A stretch of 64,000 bases of DNA from Biostraticola tofi (lineage in GTDB: Bacteria > Pseudomonadota > Gammaproteobacteria > Enterobacterales > Enterobacteriaceae), in assembly GCF_004343195.1 (NCBI RefSeq), contig NZ_SMCR01000002.1:186001-250000 (forward strand). Direction: 5' to 3'. Position 1 is the first letter of the stretch; each line of letters begins with the position of its first letter. The notes under the pieces were generated by a model, which was given only the letters and a program-made list of their open reading frames with translations, ran no database searches and was not told the DNA's origin. Shown in pieces: positions 31,286 through 41,596 of the stretch. The position numbers were made by a program, and so were the translations under genes.

Positions 31286-31906
31286 ATGCCAATAGAACAA
31301 CAACCGCCATTAGATGCCTTGGTTGCCGCTTGCCACTGGATAGGCACCAAAGGTTGGTGTCCGGCTACCGGCGGTAATATGTCGGTGCGTCTGTCCGGGC
31401 AGCATTGCCTGATTACAGAGTCCGGTCATGATAAAGGCAGCATCAGTGCCGAACATTTTCTGACAGTGAATCTGCAAAGCGGTGAAGTGGATGGGGGACG
31501 GATCCCGTCAGCTGAAACCGGACTGCATACGCTGGTCTACAGCCTGTTCCCGACGGTTGGCGCTATCCTGCATACCCATTCGGTCAACGCCACCGTGCTG
31601 TCTCGGGTCGAGAAAAGCAATGCGGTGATCCTTGAGGGGTATGAAATGCAGAAATCCCTTGGCGGTCAGCGCAGCCATCTGGACAGGGTCATTATTCCCA
31701 TCTTTGATAACAGCCAGGATATTCCTGCACTGGCATCCCGGGTGGCCGATAGCCACGCCACGGTCCCGCTGCAATACGGTTTTCTGGTGCGCGGCCACGG
31801 CCTCTACTGCTGGGGGCGCGACGTCAAGGAAGCGCGGCGCCATCTGGAGGGGCTGGAATTCCTGTTCCAGTGCGAACTGCAACTGCGTTTACTGGAGGCG
31901 AAATGA
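31286..31906 (+). CDS. mtnB: Methylthioribulose-1-phosphate dehydratase
   Basis: MtnB is a class II aldolase-fold zinc enzyme that dehydrates 5-methylthioribulose 1-phosphate in the methionine salvage pathway. The 206-residue protein keeps [14 protein letters not shown] near residue 25, ITESGHDKG, the [10 protein letters not shown] metal motif near 96, and [16 protein letters not shown] precedes the ATG. It overlaps mtnC by four bases and heads mtnBCD, downstream of the MetJ-like array. Confidence 0.94.
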   Translation: MPIEQQPPLDALVAACHWIGTKGWCPATGGNMSVRLSGQHCLITESGHDKGSISAEHFLTVNLQSGEVDGGRIPSAETGLHTLVYSLFPTVGAILHTHSVNATVLSRVEKSNAVILEGYEMQKSLGGQRSHLDRVIIPIFDNSQDIPALASRVADSHATVPLQYGFLVRGHGLYCWGRDVKEARRHLEGLEFLFQCELQLRLLEAK

Positions 31907-32592
31907 TCCGGGCCATCGTTACCGACATTGAAGGCACCACCAGCGATATCCGTTTTGTTCATCAGGTGCTGTTCCCCTATGCGCGCGAGCGGTTGTCGGA
32001 CTGGATCAGGGCCCATCATGCCGCACCTGAAGTATCGGCGGCGTTGACCGCATTGCGTCATGAACTGGGCGAGCCCGCTGCCGATATCGATCGTTTAACC
32101 GCAGCCCTCTATCAATTCATGGATGAGGATCGCAAGTCTACCGCGTTGAAATCCCTGCAAGGCATGATTTGGCGCAGCGGATACCGCAACGGCGATTTCC
32201 TCGGTCATCTTTATCCGGACGTCGCCAACTCGCTGACTCAATGGCATCAGCAGGGCATTAAACTGTATGTTTACTCATCGGGCTCGGAAGAGGCCCAGCG
32301 CTTGCTGTTTGGCAACAGTAACGCCGGCGATTTGACCCGCCTGTTCAGTGGCTATTTCGATACCCGGATCGGGGCCAAGCGCGACGTTTCAGCCTACCGC
32401 ACCATCGGTGAAAGGCTGGCGCTCGCGCCGGACGAGATCCTGTTCCTGTCCGATATCCGACAGGAGCTGGATGCAGCCAGACAAGCCGGCTGGCGTACCT
32501 GCCAACTGGTTCGCGACCAAGCCGATCCGCAGCGGCAACATCCGCAGGTTAACCGTTTTGACCAGATCAATATTCAGGAGTTTACCGAATGA
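31903..32592 (+). CDS. mtnC: Enolase-phosphatase E1 (acireductone synthase)
   Basis: MtnC is a HAD-superfamily enzyme that enolises and dephosphorylates 2,3-diketo-5-methylthiopentyl 1-phosphate to acireductone. The 229-residue protein opens [20 protein letters not shown], with DIEGTT as HAD motif I, YVYSSGS as motif II, and [12 protein letters not shown] as motif IV. The ATG at 31903 overlaps the mtnB TGA by four bases, and its own end overlaps mtnD by four bases, so translation is coupled. Confidence 0.95.
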   Translation: MIRAIVTDIEGTTSDIRFVHQVLFPYARERLSDWIRAHHAAPEVSAALTALRHELGEPAADIDRLTAALYQFMDEDRKSTALKSLQGMIWRSGYRNGDFLGHLYPDVANSLTQWHQQGIKLYVYSSGSEEAQRLLFGNSNAGDLTRLFSGYFDTRIGAKRDVSAYRTIGERLALAPDEILFLSDIRQELDAARQAGWRTCQLVRDQADPQRQHPQVNRFDQINIQEFTE

Positions 32593-33134
32593 GTGCACTG
32601 ACGATTTTCAGCGACAAAGACCCCTCGGCCCCCCTGTGGCAAAGTCGGGATGCCGCCGCCATCGGTGAGCAGCTTACCGCTATTGGCGTACGTTTCGAAC
32701 GCTGGGAAGCTGACAGGGATTTGGGCGTTAATCCTGCGCCAGAAGTGGTGATTGCTGCCTACCAGCATGCTATTGATAAGCTGGTGGCGGAAAAGGGCTA
32801 TCAGAGCTGGGATGTGATCAGCATGCGTGCGGATCATCCTGACCGTGAAACGCTGAGGACCAAGTTCCTGTCAGAGCATACCCATGGGGAAGATGAAGTC
32901 CGTTTCTTTGTCGAGGGCGCCGGGCTATTCTGCCTTCATCTTGCGGGCAAAATCTACCAGATACTGTGCGAGAAGAACGATCTGATTTCGGTGCCGGCGA
33001 CCACGCCTCATTGGTTTGATATGGGCGCCGCGCCGCACTTTACCGCCATTCGGGTATTTGATAATCCTGAAGGCTGGATCGCCCAGTTTACCGGCGACAA
33101 AATCGCCGACAGCTATCCGCGTCTGGAACGTTAG
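32589..33134 (+). CDS. mtnD: Acireductone dioxygenase
   Basis: MtnD is the cupin enzyme that splits acireductone. With iron it forms the ketoacid precursor of methionine and formate; with nickel it forms methylthiopropionate, formate and carbon monoxide. The 181-residue protein has the metal ligands in [11 protein letters not shown] near residue 97 and a later His in [11 protein letters not shown] near 141. It ends mtnBCD; mtnA lies 133 bases away on the opposite strand. Confidence 0.95.
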   Translation: MSALTIFSDKDPSAPLWQSRDAAAIGEQLTAIGVRFERWEADRDLGVNPAPEVVIAAYQHAIDKLVAEKGYQSWDVISMRADHPDRETLRTKFLSEHTHGEDEVRFFVEGAGLFCLHLAGKIYQILCEKNDLISVPATTPHWFDMGAAPHFTAIRVFDNPEGWIAQFTGDKIADSYPRLER

Positions 33135-33267
33135 GCATATCGACAGGTCGGCGGCAGGCCGCGCCGCCGGCCAGGTAGTGCTAGCTATTGGGATAGGCTG
33201 TGCAGCACTCATCGGTCTGGCCAGCGCAGGCCGCGCCGCCAGCACGGGTCTGCCTGGCCAGCACCGG

Positions 33268-34305
33268 TCAGCGCAATCCGCTCAGAGGCCGGCGCAGTAT
33301 GCCCGCAGCGACTTGCGCCTGGCTTACCACCCCGGTATCAAACACCCAGCCGGTCACCAGCGCCGCCGGTGTCACGTCGAAAGCTGGATTGTAGACTTTC
33401 GCACCGGGCGGTGCCCAGCGACAAGAGCCAAAGCTGCCGGCTACGCCGGTGACTTCGCTGCCTGCCCGCTGTTCGATAGGAATTGAGGCGCCGTCAGGGC
33501 AGTCGGCATCATGGGTGGTGTGCGGTGCTGCCACATAGAAAGGTAGCTGATGGTAGTGAGCCAGCACCGCCAGGCTATAGGTGCCTATCTTGTTAGCGAC
33601 ATCGCCATTGGCGGCAATACGATCCGCTCCCACCCAGACGGCATCGACTTCGCCCGCCGCCATCAAGCTGGCGGCCATCGAGTCGGTTACCAGCCGGTAA
33701 GGGATACCCAGCTCGCCCATCTCCCATGCCGTCAGGCGGCCACCCTGCAGCAGCGGCCGGGTTTCACCCACCCAGACCTGGCGGACATTACCCTGCTGAT
33801 GAGCCACGCGGATAACGCCGATAGCGGTGCCGACGCCGGCGGTAGCCAGGCCGCCGGTATTACAATGGGTCAGCAGGCGGCTGCCCGGTTTGACCAGCCG
33901 GGCGCCGTGCCCGGCGATGGCATCGCACAGTCGGCGATCTTCGTCCACCAGGCGCAAAGCCTCGATCCGCAGCGCATGCACGTAGTCATCCCTGTCCAGG
34001 GCGTGGCGCATCCGGCCAAGGTTATTCATCAGATTGACGGCAGTCGGGCGCGCCTGGCGCAGCAATTGCCAGGCGGCTTCCAACTGCTGTTTCTCCTGGC
34101 CCTGTTCGGCCAGCAGCGCCAGCAGCAGGCTGGCGGAAAGGCCGATCAATGGCGCGCCGCGCACCCGCAGCGTATGGATATGGTCGATAAGTTCGTCGAC
34201 GGTATGTGCCGGATGCCAGATTTTTTGCTGCGGCAGCGCCTGCTGATCGAGGATCCACAGCTGATTATCGCGAACCTGCAGACTGGTAGTGGTCAGTGTC
34301 TCCAT
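33268..34305 (-). CDS. mtnA: S-methyl-5-thioribose-1-phosphate isomerase
   Basis: MtnA isomerises methylthioribose 1-phosphate to methylthioribulose 1-phosphate. The 345-residue protein is in the eIF2B-like family, with [14 protein letters not shown] including the active-site Cys in THCNTGG near residue 160, and [20 protein letters not shown] near 240. The gene is divergent from mtnK with a 130-base gap that holds a MetJ-like array, which suggests the kinase and isomerase genes are regulated together. The region between mtnD and mtnA has two near-copies of a GGCCGCGCCGCC segment. Confidence 0.94.
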   Translation of the reverse strand: METLTTTSLQVRDNQLWILDQQALPQQKIWHPAHTVDELIDHIHTLRVRGAPLIGLSASLLLALLAEQGQEKQQLEAAWQLLRQARPTAVNLMNNLGRMRHALDRDDYVHALRIEALRLVDEDRRLCDAIAGHGARLVKPGSRLLTHCNTGGLATAGVGTAIGVIRVAHQQGNVRQVWVGETRPLLQGGRLTAWEMGELGIPYRLVTDSMAASLMAAGEVDAVWVGADRIAANGDVANKIGTYSLAVLAHYHQLPFYVAAPHTTHDADCPDGASIPIEQRAGSEVTGVAGSFGSCRWAPPGAKVYNPAFDVTPAALVTGWVFDTGVVSQAQVAAGILRRPLSGLR

Positions 34306-34365
34306 CAGGGCCTGTATCCTTTTCAGTTATTGCATCTATTTTGCTATTCTGCCAACATGCCAAGG

Positions 34366-34389
34366 AGATGTATAGACGTCTATATGCTT
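34366..34389. promoter_or_regulatory. MetJ-box-like array between mtnA and mtnK
   Basis: Three contiguous eight-base units: AGATGTAT (6 of 8), AGACGTCT (exact MetJ consensus, 34374-34381) and ATATGCTT (4 of 8). The centre is the 14-base palindrome TATAGACGTCTATA at 34371-34384. It lies 60 bases from the mtnA start and 47 from the mtnK start, well placed to control both. Confidence 0.75.
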
Positions 34390-34435
34390 TTACACCTGTA
34401 CGGCTTTTAATGACAAACCCCCATGAGGTACAGCC

Positions 34436-35635
34436 ATGCCCGCTTATCGCACTCTCGCCGCTAATGATGCCGTGGAATACGCCCGTCGCCACGCCGGCCT
34501 GGAAAACCCCGCAACGCTGGTCAGTGCTGAGGAAGTGGGTGACGGCAACCTGAATCTGGTATTTAAGATTCTGGATGCGGCGGGCATAAGCCGCATTATC
34601 GTCAAACAGGCGTTGCCCTATGTTCGCTGCGTCGGTGAATCATGGCCGCTGACCCTCGATCGGGCGAGGATAGAAGCGGAGACCTTGCTGGAACACAGCC
34701 GCTTTTGTCCCCAGCACACGGTCAAGATCGTTCATCACGATGCCGCGATGGCGGTGATGATACAGGAGGATCTGTCGGATCATCATATCTGGCGGCGCGA
34801 ACTGATCAAGGGTGTGCATTATCCCCAGGCCTCTCGCCAATTGGGTGAATATCTGGCCCAGACACTGTTCCATACCTCCGATTTTTTCCAGCATCCCCAT
34901 GAGAAAAAATCAGCGGTGGTACGTTTTACCAATCCTGAAATGTGCCAGATTACCGAAGATCTGTTCTTCAGCGATCCTTACCGGATCCATGAGCGCAACG
35001 CTTACGATGCGGCCCTTGAAACGGACGCCGCTTCACTGCGCCTTGATAGTGAGCTCAAGCGCAAAGTCGCTGCGTTAAAGCATCGTTTCTTGACTAAGGC
35101 GGAGGCATTACTGCACGGTGATATCCATAGCGGATCGGTGTTTGTGGCCGAAGGGCGGCTGAAGGCTATTGATGCCGAGTTCGGCTATTATGGCCCTATC
35201 GGTTTTGATATCGGTACTGCTATCGGCAACCTGCTGCTTAACTATTGCGGTTTGCCAGGGCTGACCGGTCTGCGGGCTGCCGCAGCGGCGCGCGAACAGC
35301 GGCTGACCGATATCCGAGAGCTTTGGCAGGCATTCTGCGAGGGGTTCCTTGCCCTGGCAGCCCAAAAGACCCGCGATGAATCGCTGGCTGAGCCTGGCTA
35401 CGCAAGCAGCTTCCTCAGGGAGGTCTGGCAGGACGCCGTAGGCTATTGCGGTACAGAGCTGATTCGTCGAGTCGTGGGCTTGGCCCACGTGGCCGACCTG
35501 GACAGCATCAGCAATGCGGCGATGCGGCTGCAGTGCCAGCGCAGTGCTATCGAGCTTGGCAGAATGCTGATCCTGGCTGCCGGGCGCATCGATGATATCG
35601 GCGCCTTGACCGCCCGTATTCGCCAGTACAGTTAA
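34436..35635 (+). CDS. mtnK: S-methyl-5-thioribose kinase
   Basis: MtnK phosphorylates methylthioribose, which enterobacteria form from methylthioadenosine by the MtnN route. The 399-residue protein has an aminoglycoside-kinase-like fold: [11 protein letters not shown] near residue 36, [10 protein letters not shown], the catalytic [11 protein letters not shown] near 226 and the metal site [16 protein letters not shown] near 243. GAGG lies six bases before the ATG. It is followed by a separate small gene at 35750. Confidence 0.95.
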   Translation: MPAYRTLAANDAVEYARRHAGLENPATLVSAEEVGDGNLNLVFKILDAAGISRIIVKQALPYVRCVGESWPLTLDRARIEAETLLEHSRFCPQHTVKIVHHDAAMAVMIQEDLSDHHIWRRELIKGVHYPQASRQLGEYLAQTLFHTSDFFQHPHEKKSAVVRFTNPEMCQITEDLFFSDPYRIHERNAYDAALETDAASLRLDSELKRKVAALKHRFLTKAEALLHGDIHSGSVFVAEGRLKAIDAEFGYYGPIGFDIGTAIGNLLLNYCGLPGLTGLRAAAAAREQRLTDIRELWQAFCEGFLALAAQKTRDESLAEPGYASSFLREVWQDAVGYCGTELIRRVVGLAHVADLDSISNAAMRLQCQRSAIELGRMLILAAGRIDDIGALTARIRQYS

Positions 35636-35749
35636 TCAATTTTATGCTGCAGATTTCTGCCATTTTCATTTTCTCTTCTATACTGAAAATAACGATATCA
35701 TCAGATTATCGTCTAACATGATGACAACTCAGAAAAAAAGGAACAGGGA

Positions 35750-35833
35750 ATGAAAATATTTTTGTGGATTATTGCGATTATCTTTATCGTTGGTCTTCTC
35801 ACGCTGACCGGTGTATTCAAACTGATTTTCTGA
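35750..35833 (+). CDS. yohP: Small membrane protein, YohP-like (27 aa)
   Basis: The 27-codon frame reads MKIFLWIIAIIFIVGLLTL followed by TGVFKLIF. From memory, E. coli YohP is 27 residues with the same MKI.LW start and TGVFKMIF end, so length and both ends agree. It is one hydrophobic helix, expected in the inner membrane, with unknown role; E. coli YohP is known for a membrane-located mRNA. AGGAACAGGGA precedes the ATG, TATACT at 35679-35684 may be the -10, and a strong hairpin follows. It is not next to the E. coli yohP neighbours. Confidence 0.82.
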   Translation: MKIFLWIIAIIFIVGLLTLTGVFKLIF

Positions 35834-35853
35834 TTGCCTGCTGTGCAGGATCA

Positions 35854-35876
35854 AGGGGGAGGCGACGCCTCCCCCT
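35854..35876 (+). terminator. Terminator-like hairpin after the yohP-like gene
   Basis: AGGGGGAGGC pairs perfectly with GCCTCCCCCT over a three-base loop, 20 bases after the small-gene stop. The tail (GTCGATCTTA) is not U-rich. Confidence 0.55.
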
Positions 35877-35905
35877 GTCGATCTTATCGCGCTACATCGT
35901 TATCC

Positions 35906-35952
35906 AGCCCGCGCGCTTTTCCAGTATTCAGCCCGCGCGCTTTTCCAGTATA
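35906..35952. repeat. Near-perfect 23-bp direct repeat at the ygiN 3' end
   Basis: CAGCCCGCGCGCTTTTCCAG plus TAT occurs twice in tandem, separated by one T. The right copy encodes the last residues and stop of ygiN (ILEKRAG on the minus strand); the left copy lies just past the stop. Confidence 0.85.
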
Positions 35953-36239
35953 TGGAAAGTCACGTCCATCACGTCGTCACGAATATGAGAGCGATGAGCA
36001 TCCATATGGGCGGTTTGCTGATGCTGTTCCAGATGACGAATGCTTTTCCATTGCTCAAGCATGAAAATGGAGTCTGGTGAGGTCTTGCGCCACGGTACTT
36101 GCGCTTTATAGTCAGTGAGCAGGGTATATTCACCACAGCCGTCTTCTGCCAAAACTTGGGGCCTGAGCGCGGTGATAGCGGCCAGTACTGCTTCTCTTCT
36201 CCCCGGTTTGACTTTAATCTCTGCGATTACCGTGATCAT
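35928..36239 (-). CDS. ygiN: Quinol monooxygenase YgiN (antibiotic monooxygenase fold)
   Basis: YgiN reoxidises or cycles quinols in E. coli and is a small ABM-fold dimer. The 103-residue protein keeps MITVIAEIKVKPGRREAVL, LAEDGCGEYTLLTDY, and the PDSIFMLEQWKSIRHLEQH and QTAHM segments, matching YgiN in length (104) and in its place near parC. Its last residues and stop lie inside the tandem repeat at 35906-35952, so its end may have been moved by that duplication. Confidence 0.88.
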   Translation of the reverse strand: MITVIAEIKVKPGRREAVLAAITALRPQVLAEDGCGEYTLLTDYKAQVPWRKTSPDSIFMLEQWKSIRHLEQHQQTAHMDAHRSHIRDDVMDVTFHILEKRAG

Positions 36240-36661
36240 TGCATCCCCTGTATTACCGATATCTTTGTGTATGGTGGTACATAGTTAACCAAAGACCCGG
36301 CCGAGATGCTCGCGAAATTTTTTTGTAACCGGCGTGATAGCGATGGCTTGATGCCTCCCTTGACGATCACCATTGGCGGCAAAGGCATGCCAGTAGATTG
36401 ATATTCCTTGTAAAAAATAATTACTGCCATTGCTGTTCACCCATAGAAAATGTGTTCCGATAAACGGAATGCGTACCGCAGCGCATAGCGGGTCAGTCAT
36501 GCCGTATAAGCGTTCTCATCGCGTGGCAAAGCCGGCGGAGATAACCGCTGTGACAGCCATGGGGCGGATAAGGTAATATCAACTGAAAATAACACCATGC
36601 CGCTGCCGACGAATGAGGGTGTTCAACGGATTAAGTACTGCGGTCAGAGGAATAACAATCA
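36240..36661. other. Spacer between ygiN and parC
   Basis: This 422-bp region contains no supported gene. Two minus-strand open frames of 64 and 71 codons overlap each other and have no ribosome sites. The last 20 bases carry the parC ribosome site AGAGGAAT. I see no clear promoter. Confidence 0.6.
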
Positions 36662-38926
36662 ATGAGCGACTTGTCTCATGACGGCGCGGAACGTCTTGCG
36701 CTGCATAAATTTACTGAAAATGCGTACCTGAACTATTCCATGTACGTCATCATGGACCGGGCGCTGCCCTTTATCGGCGATGGCCTAAAGCCGGTTCAGC
36801 GGCGCATCGTCTACGCCATGTCCGAGCTGGGGCTGAGCGCCAGCGCCAAATACAAGAAATCCGCCCGTACCGTCGGCGACGTGCTGGGGAAATATCATCC
36901 TCATGGCGATAGCGCCTGCTACGAAGCCATGGTCCTGATGGCGCAGCCGTTCTCATACCGCTATCCGCTGGTTGATGGTCAGGGTAACTGGGGCGCGCCT
37001 GACGACCCCAAATCCTTTGCCGCCATGAGATATACCGAATCCCGTCTGTCCAGATACGCCGAAGTGTTGCTGGGCGAACTGGGGCAGGGCACGGTGGACT
37101 ATGTGGCCAATTTCGACGGCACCCTGGAAGAGCCGTCCCGTCTGCCGGCCCGGTTGCCGAACATTCTGCTTAACGGCACTACCGGCATTGCGGTCGGCAT
37201 GGCGACCGATATCCCGCCGCACAATGTGTCAGAAGTGACCAGCGCAGCGATTACGCTGCTGCAGAATCCAAAGACCACGCTTGAAGAATTGCTCGAGCAT
37301 GTAAAAGGTCCTGACTTTCCCACCGAGGCGGAAATCATTACTCCGGCTGCGGACCTGCGTAAAATATACCAGTCCGGCCGGGGTTCGGTCAGGATGCGCG
37401 CAGTCTGGAAAATTGAAGATGGCGAGGCGGTTATCAGCGCGCTGCCGCACCAGGTTTCCGGCGCCAAAGTGCTGGAGCAGATCGCCAATCAGATGCGCGC
37501 CAAAAAACTGCCCATGGTCGAAGATCTGCGCGACGAATCAGATCATGAGAATCCGACGCGTCTGGTGGTGGTGCCCCGCTCAAACCGGGTGGATTTGGAG
37601 CAGGTGATGAATCACCTGTTTGCCTCCACCGATCTGGAGCGCAGCTATCGTATCAACATGAACATGATTGGTCTGGATGGCCGTCCAGCGGTCAAGAACC
37701 TGCTGGAAATCCTGACCGAATGGCTGGAATACCGCCGTGACACGGTACGTCGCCGACTGAATTTCCGCCTGGATAAAGTGCTGCGCCGTCTGCATATTCT
37801 TGATGGACTGTTGATTGCCTATCTGAATATCGATGAAGTTATCCATATCATCCGTACCGAGGATGAGCCGAAACAGCAACTGATGCAGCGCTTTGCGCTG
37901 AGTGAAACCCAGGCAGACGCTATTCTCGAACTGCGGCTGCGCCACCTTGCCAAGCTTGAAGAGATGAAACTGCGGGGCGAGCAGGCGGAGCTGGAGAAGG
38001 AACGCGACCGGCTCCAGGGTATCCTGGCGTCTGAACGTAAACTCAGCAATCTCATCAAGAAAGAAATTGAAGCCGATGCGGCGGCCTTTGGCGACCCGCG
38101 TCGATCGCCGCTTATTGAACGTGGCGAAGCCCGGGCGCTAAGCGAACATGAGCTGACCCCTTCAGAACCGGTGACCGTCGTACTGTCGACCATGGGCTGG
38201 GTGCGCAGCGCCAAGGGCCATGACATCGACCCGCGTTCGCTAAATTACCGTTCCGGCGACAACTATCTTGCTGCGGTACAGGGCAAGAGCAATCAGCCGG
38301 TGGTATTCCTTGACTCAACCGGACGCAGCTACGCACTGGATCCTTCCACACTGCCGTCCGCCAGGGGACAGGGAGAACCGCTGACCGGCAAATTAACCCT
38401 GCCGCCCGGTGCCTCGGTTGATCACATGCTGACCGGCGAAGACCCGCAAAAGCTGTTGCTGGCCTCAGATGCCGGCTACGGTTTTGTCTGCACTTATGCC
38501 GATATGGTGACCCGTAATCGTGCCGGCAAGACCCTGCTGACGCTGCCGGAGAACGCACGGGCGATGACGCCGTTATGGCTGGAAGACTATGTCGACCGGC
38601 TGATGGCAATCACTGAAGCCGGCCGCTTACTGATTTTCCCAGTAGCGGATTTACCGCAGCTGTCTAAAGGCAAAGGGAATAAAGTTATCTCGATAACTGC
38701 CGCAGATGCCGCCGCCGGCAAAGACCGCCTGGCATGGTTGCTGCTGCTGTCGTCGAAAGCGTCGGTGACGTTCTTCGTCGGCAAACGCAAGGTTACCCTG
38801 CGTCCGGAAGATCTGCAGAAATACACCGCCGAGCGCGGCCGTAAGGGGACGCTGCTGCCCAGAGGCCTGCAGCGTGTAGACCGGATCGAGGTGGATGACC
38901 CGCAGGCGCCTCGCGGGATTTCCTGA
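36662..38926 (+). CDS. parC: DNA topoisomerase IV subunit A
   Basis: ParC is the breakage-reunion subunit of topoisomerase IV. The 754-residue protein has the winged-helix domain with the catalytic Tyr in [11 protein letters not shown] near residue 124 and the C-terminal six-bladed beta-pinwheel. The quinolone-resistance region reads [12 protein letters not shown], keeping the Ser and Glu equivalent to E. coli Ser80 and Glu84, so no common resistance change is seen there. The start has four more residues than E. coli ([12 protein letters not shown]). AGAGGAAT precedes the ATG; a hairpin follows the stop. Confidence 0.97.
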   Translation: MSDLSHDGAERLALHKFTENAYLNYSMYVIMDRALPFIGDGLKPVQRRIVYAMSELGLSASAKYKKSARTVGDVLGKYHPHGDSACYEAMVLMAQPFSYRYPLVDGQGNWGAPDDPKSFAAMRYTESRLSRYAEVLLGELGQGTVDYVANFDGTLEEPSRLPARLPNILLNGTTGIAVGMATDIPPHNVSEVTSAAITLLQNPKTTLEELLEHVKGPDFPTEAEIITPAADLRKIYQSGRGSVRMRAVWKIEDGEAVISALPHQVSGAKVLEQIANQMRAKKLPMVEDLRDESDHENPTRLVVVPRSNRVDLEQVMNHLFASTDLERSYRINMNMIGLDGRPAVKNLLEILTEWLEYRRDTVRRRLNFRLDKVLRRLHILDGLLIAYLNIDEVIHIIRTEDEPKQQLMQRFALSETQADAILELRLRHLAKLEEMKLRGEQAELEKERDRLQGILASERKLSNLIKKEIEADAAAFGDPRRSPLIERGEARALSEHELTPSEPVTVVLSTMGWVRSAKGHDIDPRSLNYRSGDNYLAAVQGKSNQPVVFLDSTGRSYALDPSTLPSARGQGEPLTGKLTLPPGASVDHMLTGEDPQKLLLASDAGYGFVCTYADMVTRNRAGKTLLTLPENARAMTPLWLEDYVDRLMAITEAGRLLIFPVADLPQLSKGKGNKVISITAADAAAGKDRLAWLLLLSSKASVTFFVGKRKVTLRPEDLQKYTAERGRKGTLLPRGLQRVDRIEVDDPQAPRGIS

Positions 38927-38961
38927 TATTCAAGCATCCACAGGCTGACTCATGAGTACAC

Positions 38962-38985
38962 ATTCCCGGCGTTATGGCCGGGAAT
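38962..38985 (+). terminator. Hairpin after parC
   Basis: ATTCCCGGC pairs with GCCGGGAAT over a six-base loop, 35 bases after the parC stop. No U-tract follows (AACCGTG), so it may act as an RNA-end stabiliser or weak terminator. Confidence 0.5.
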
Positions 38986-39045
38986 AACCGTGTCTTTTGT
39001 CATGAAGCCGTTATACTTGCGGCGGCTGAAGATTAAGAGGTTATT

Positions 39046-39780
39046 ATGCTAGCGATTATTCGCACTATTTTGGTGGTTATCTGTTCCCTGCTTATTTGTG
39101 TATTTGGATCGATTTACTGTCTTTTCAGTCCGAGGAACCCTCGTCATGTCGCAACTTTTGGCCGCTGGTTTGGCCGTATGGCGCCGTTGCTCGGCCTGAA
39201 AGTGGAGTTGCGCTATCCTGAAAAACCGGCACCTCAGGGCAGCTGCATCTATATCGCCAACCACCAGAATAATTACGATATGGTGACGGCTGCCAATATG
39301 GTTCAGCCCGGTACCGTTACTGTTGGGAAAAAGAGCCTGCTGTGGATACCTTTTTTTGGCCAGCTCTATTGGTTAACTGGAAATCTGCTGATTGATCGAG
39401 ATAACCGCTCCAAGGCGCACGGCACGATTACCCAGATCGTCAAGCAGATCAAAAGGAAAAAGATCTCTATATGGATGTTTCCTGAAGGAACGCGCAGCCG
39501 CGGACGCGGGCTGATGCCGTTCAAGACCGGCGCATTTCATGCCGCTATCGCCGCCGGCGTGCCGGTAGTGCCTATTTGCGTGTCAAATACCTCAAACAAG
39601 ATTAACATAAACCGCTGGTCCAATGGCCTGGTCATTGTAGAATTGCTGCCGCCAATCGATACCAGCGGCTACGGCCGTGATCAGGTACGCGAACTGGCTG
39701 AACACTGCCGGGAAGTCATGGCCCACCGGCTGGCTGAGCTTGATGGGGAAGTGGCAACACGCGAGGCTGCCGGTAGATAG
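39046..39780 (+). CDS. plsC: 1-acyl-sn-glycerol-3-phosphate acyltransferase
   Basis: PlsC acylates lysophosphatidic acid to phosphatidic acid in the inner membrane. The 244-residue protein has a hydrophobic N-terminus, the HX4D catalytic motif in ANHQNNYDM near residue 72, and FPEGTRSRGRG near 145 for acyl-glycerol binding. AGAGG precedes the ATG. It sits between parC and ftsP as in E. coli. Confidence 0.96.
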   Translation: MLAIIRTILVVICSLLICVFGSIYCLFSPRNPRHVATFGRWFGRMAPLLGLKVELRYPEKPAPQGSCIYIANHQNNYDMVTAANMVQPGTVTVGKKSLLWIPFFGQLYWLTGNLLIDRDNRSKAHGTITQIVKQIKRKKISIWMFPEGTRSRGRGLMPFKTGAFHAAIAAGVPVVPICVSNTSNKININRWSNGLVIVELLPPIDTSGYGRDQVRELAEHCREVMAHRLAELDGEVATREAAGR

Positions 39781-39927
39781 TCACTCCAGGACGCCGGCCG
39801 CAATGGCGTCCTGCTTATGTCTGAAACAGTATTGGCTGCCATTCAGCGGCCCCTTTCCGGATCTCCTCCGGGTTTATGGCCCATGGCACCACCGCCCGGG
39901 AAATGCAGGGTTCTTACGGAGCAAATC

Positions 39928-41343
39928 ATGTCGCTCAGCCGACGTCAGTTTATTCAAGCCTCAGGCATCGTACTGTGCACCAGCGCCGTTTCACCTAAGG
40001 CAAGCGCCGCTAGCGCGCCAATAGCCCTGCCGGTGCCGCCATTGCTGGAGTCCCGGCGTGGCCAGCCGCTTTTTCTGACCATGCAGCGTTCCCATTGGGA
40101 ATTTACGCCCGGCCGTCGTGCGGCCACCTGGGGAGTGAATGGCGGTTATCTCGGGCCGACGGTGCGGGTTTTTAACGGCGATGACGTTAAATTGATCTAT
40201 AACAACCGGCTGAATGAGCCGGTCTCGATGACCGTAAGCGGATTGCAGGTGCCCGGCTCGCTAATGGGAGGCGCTGCGCGCATGATGTCCCCAGGTGTCG
40301 ACTGGTCGCCGGTCATTCCTATCCGCCAGCCTGCCAGCACCTGCTGGTACCATGCGAATACGCCGAATCGCATGGCGCCGCATATCTATAATGGCCTGGC
40401 GGGACTATGGTTGGTGGAGGATGAGGTGAGCCAATCACTGCCGCTGCCTAATCACTACGGTGTGGACGATTTCCCGGTGATTATCCAGGATAAGCGACTG
40501 GATAATTTCGGCGTCCCGGTGTATGACACCCCGTCCAACGGGGGGTTTCTTGGCGATACATTGCTGGCTAACGGCGCGCAGAGCCCGTTTCTCGACGTCT
40601 CCCGCGGCTGGGTGCGCCTGCGGCTGCTGAATGCCTCCAACTCCCGCCGTTACCTGCTTTCGCTCAGCGATGGCCGGACGATGCAGGTTGTCGCCGGCGA
40701 TCAGGGCTTTCTGCCGGCGCCGGTACCGGTGACCCATCTGTCGCTGGCGCCGGGGGAGCGTCGTGAAATCCTGGTTGATATGTCCAAAGGGGAAGATGTT
40801 TCCATCACTGCCGGTGAGTCCGCCGGTATCATGGACCGGGTGCGCGGCTTCTTCGAACCCTCGTCGATCCTGATTTCAGGTATCGTGCTGACCCTTAAGC
40901 CCACCGGACTGCTACCGCTGGTAACCGATAACCTGCCGATGCGCCTGATGGCGGATCAGATGTTGGACGGCAACGTCAGCCGTACCCGAGAGTTCCGCCT
41001 GGGCGATAGGCAGCCCGAAATCAACGGCGCCTTGTGGGATATGAACCGCACCGATTTCCAGTCTCTGCAGGGCAGTTTTGAGCGCTGGATCGTGCACTCC
41101 GACACTCCTCAGTCTTTTCATATCCAGGGCGTGGCGTTTCTTATCAGACGGGTTAATGGCAATGCACCCTTACCGGAAGATCAGGGCTGGAAAGATACGG
41201 TGTGGGTGGACAGCGATGTGGAGCTGATGGTGTGGTTCCCCCAGGCCGCGAGCGATCATTTCCCTTATCTGTATTATAGCCAGACGCTGGAAATGGCTGA
41301 CCGGGGCTGTGCCGGGCAGTTTACCGTCCGGGCTTCTGCCTGA
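39928..41343 (+). CDS. ftsP: Cell division protein FtsP (SufI), multicopper-oxidase-like
   Basis: FtsP is a periplasmic protein of cupredoxin domains that stabilises the divisome under stress and is a standard Tat substrate. The ATG at 39928 gives 471 residues (E. coli 470) beginning with the Tat motif SRRQFIQASG, and has GGAG upstream. An open frame of 37 more codons begins at 39817 without support. Cupredoxin segments are visible, and copper ligands are mostly absent as in SufI (for example SFHIQGVAFLIRR). It follows plsC. Confidence 0.95.
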   Translation: MSLSRRQFIQASGIVLCTSAVSPKASAASAPIALPVPPLLESRRGQPLFLTMQRSHWEFTPGRRAATWGVNGGYLGPTVRVFNGDDVKLIYNNRLNEPVSMTVSGLQVPGSLMGGAARMMSPGVDWSPVIPIRQPASTCWYHANTPNRMAPHIYNGLAGLWLVEDEVSQSLPLPNHYGVDDFPVIIQDKRLDNFGVPVYDTPSNGGFLGDTLLANGAQSPFLDVSRGWVRLRLLNASNSRRYLLSLSDGRTMQVVAGDQGFLPAPVPVTHLSLAPGERREILVDMSKGEDVSITAGESAGIMDRVRGFFEPSSILISGIVLTLKPTGLLPLVTDNLPMRLMADQMLDGNVSRTREFRLGDRQPEINGALWDMNRTDFQSLQGSFERWIVHSDTPQSFHIQGVAFLIRRVNGNAPLPEDQGWKDTVWVDSDVELMVWFPQAASDHFPYLYYSQTLEMADRGCAGQFTVRASA

Positions 41344-41566
41344 AAGGCGGCCAGCGTTGACTGACAGAGCGATGACCGCAAACGCTATCTCTGACCGAGA
41401 CGCTGGCGGAAAGAGGCTGGTTTGTCGGCGCGGGAGCGCCGTGCAGGTCACCGCTGCAAATGACGCAATCACTGATCGAGTGAGGTTTGTCGATTCTGAC
41501 GCTGTCAGCAAGCCAGCGCTGGGGCTGAGGCGCTGGCGGAAGGGCTTGATGCCTGACCTGCTTATT

Positions 41567-41590
41567 GCCGCCAGCAGCTAGCCTGGCGGC
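41567..41590. terminator. Hairpin between convergent ftsP and dkgA
   Basis: GCCGCCAG pairs with CTGGCGGC over an eight-base loop, seven bases from the dkgA stop. The ftsP-dkgA gap of 253 bases also has two copies of a GCGCTGGCGGAARG-type segment. The hairpin may end both transcripts. Confidence 0.45.
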
Positions 41591-41596
41591 ACAGGT

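Noticed and set aside
36236-36500. Two overlapping minus-strand open frames before parC
   Set aside because: Both lack ribosome sites and overlap each other in different frames; the sequence looks like spacer.
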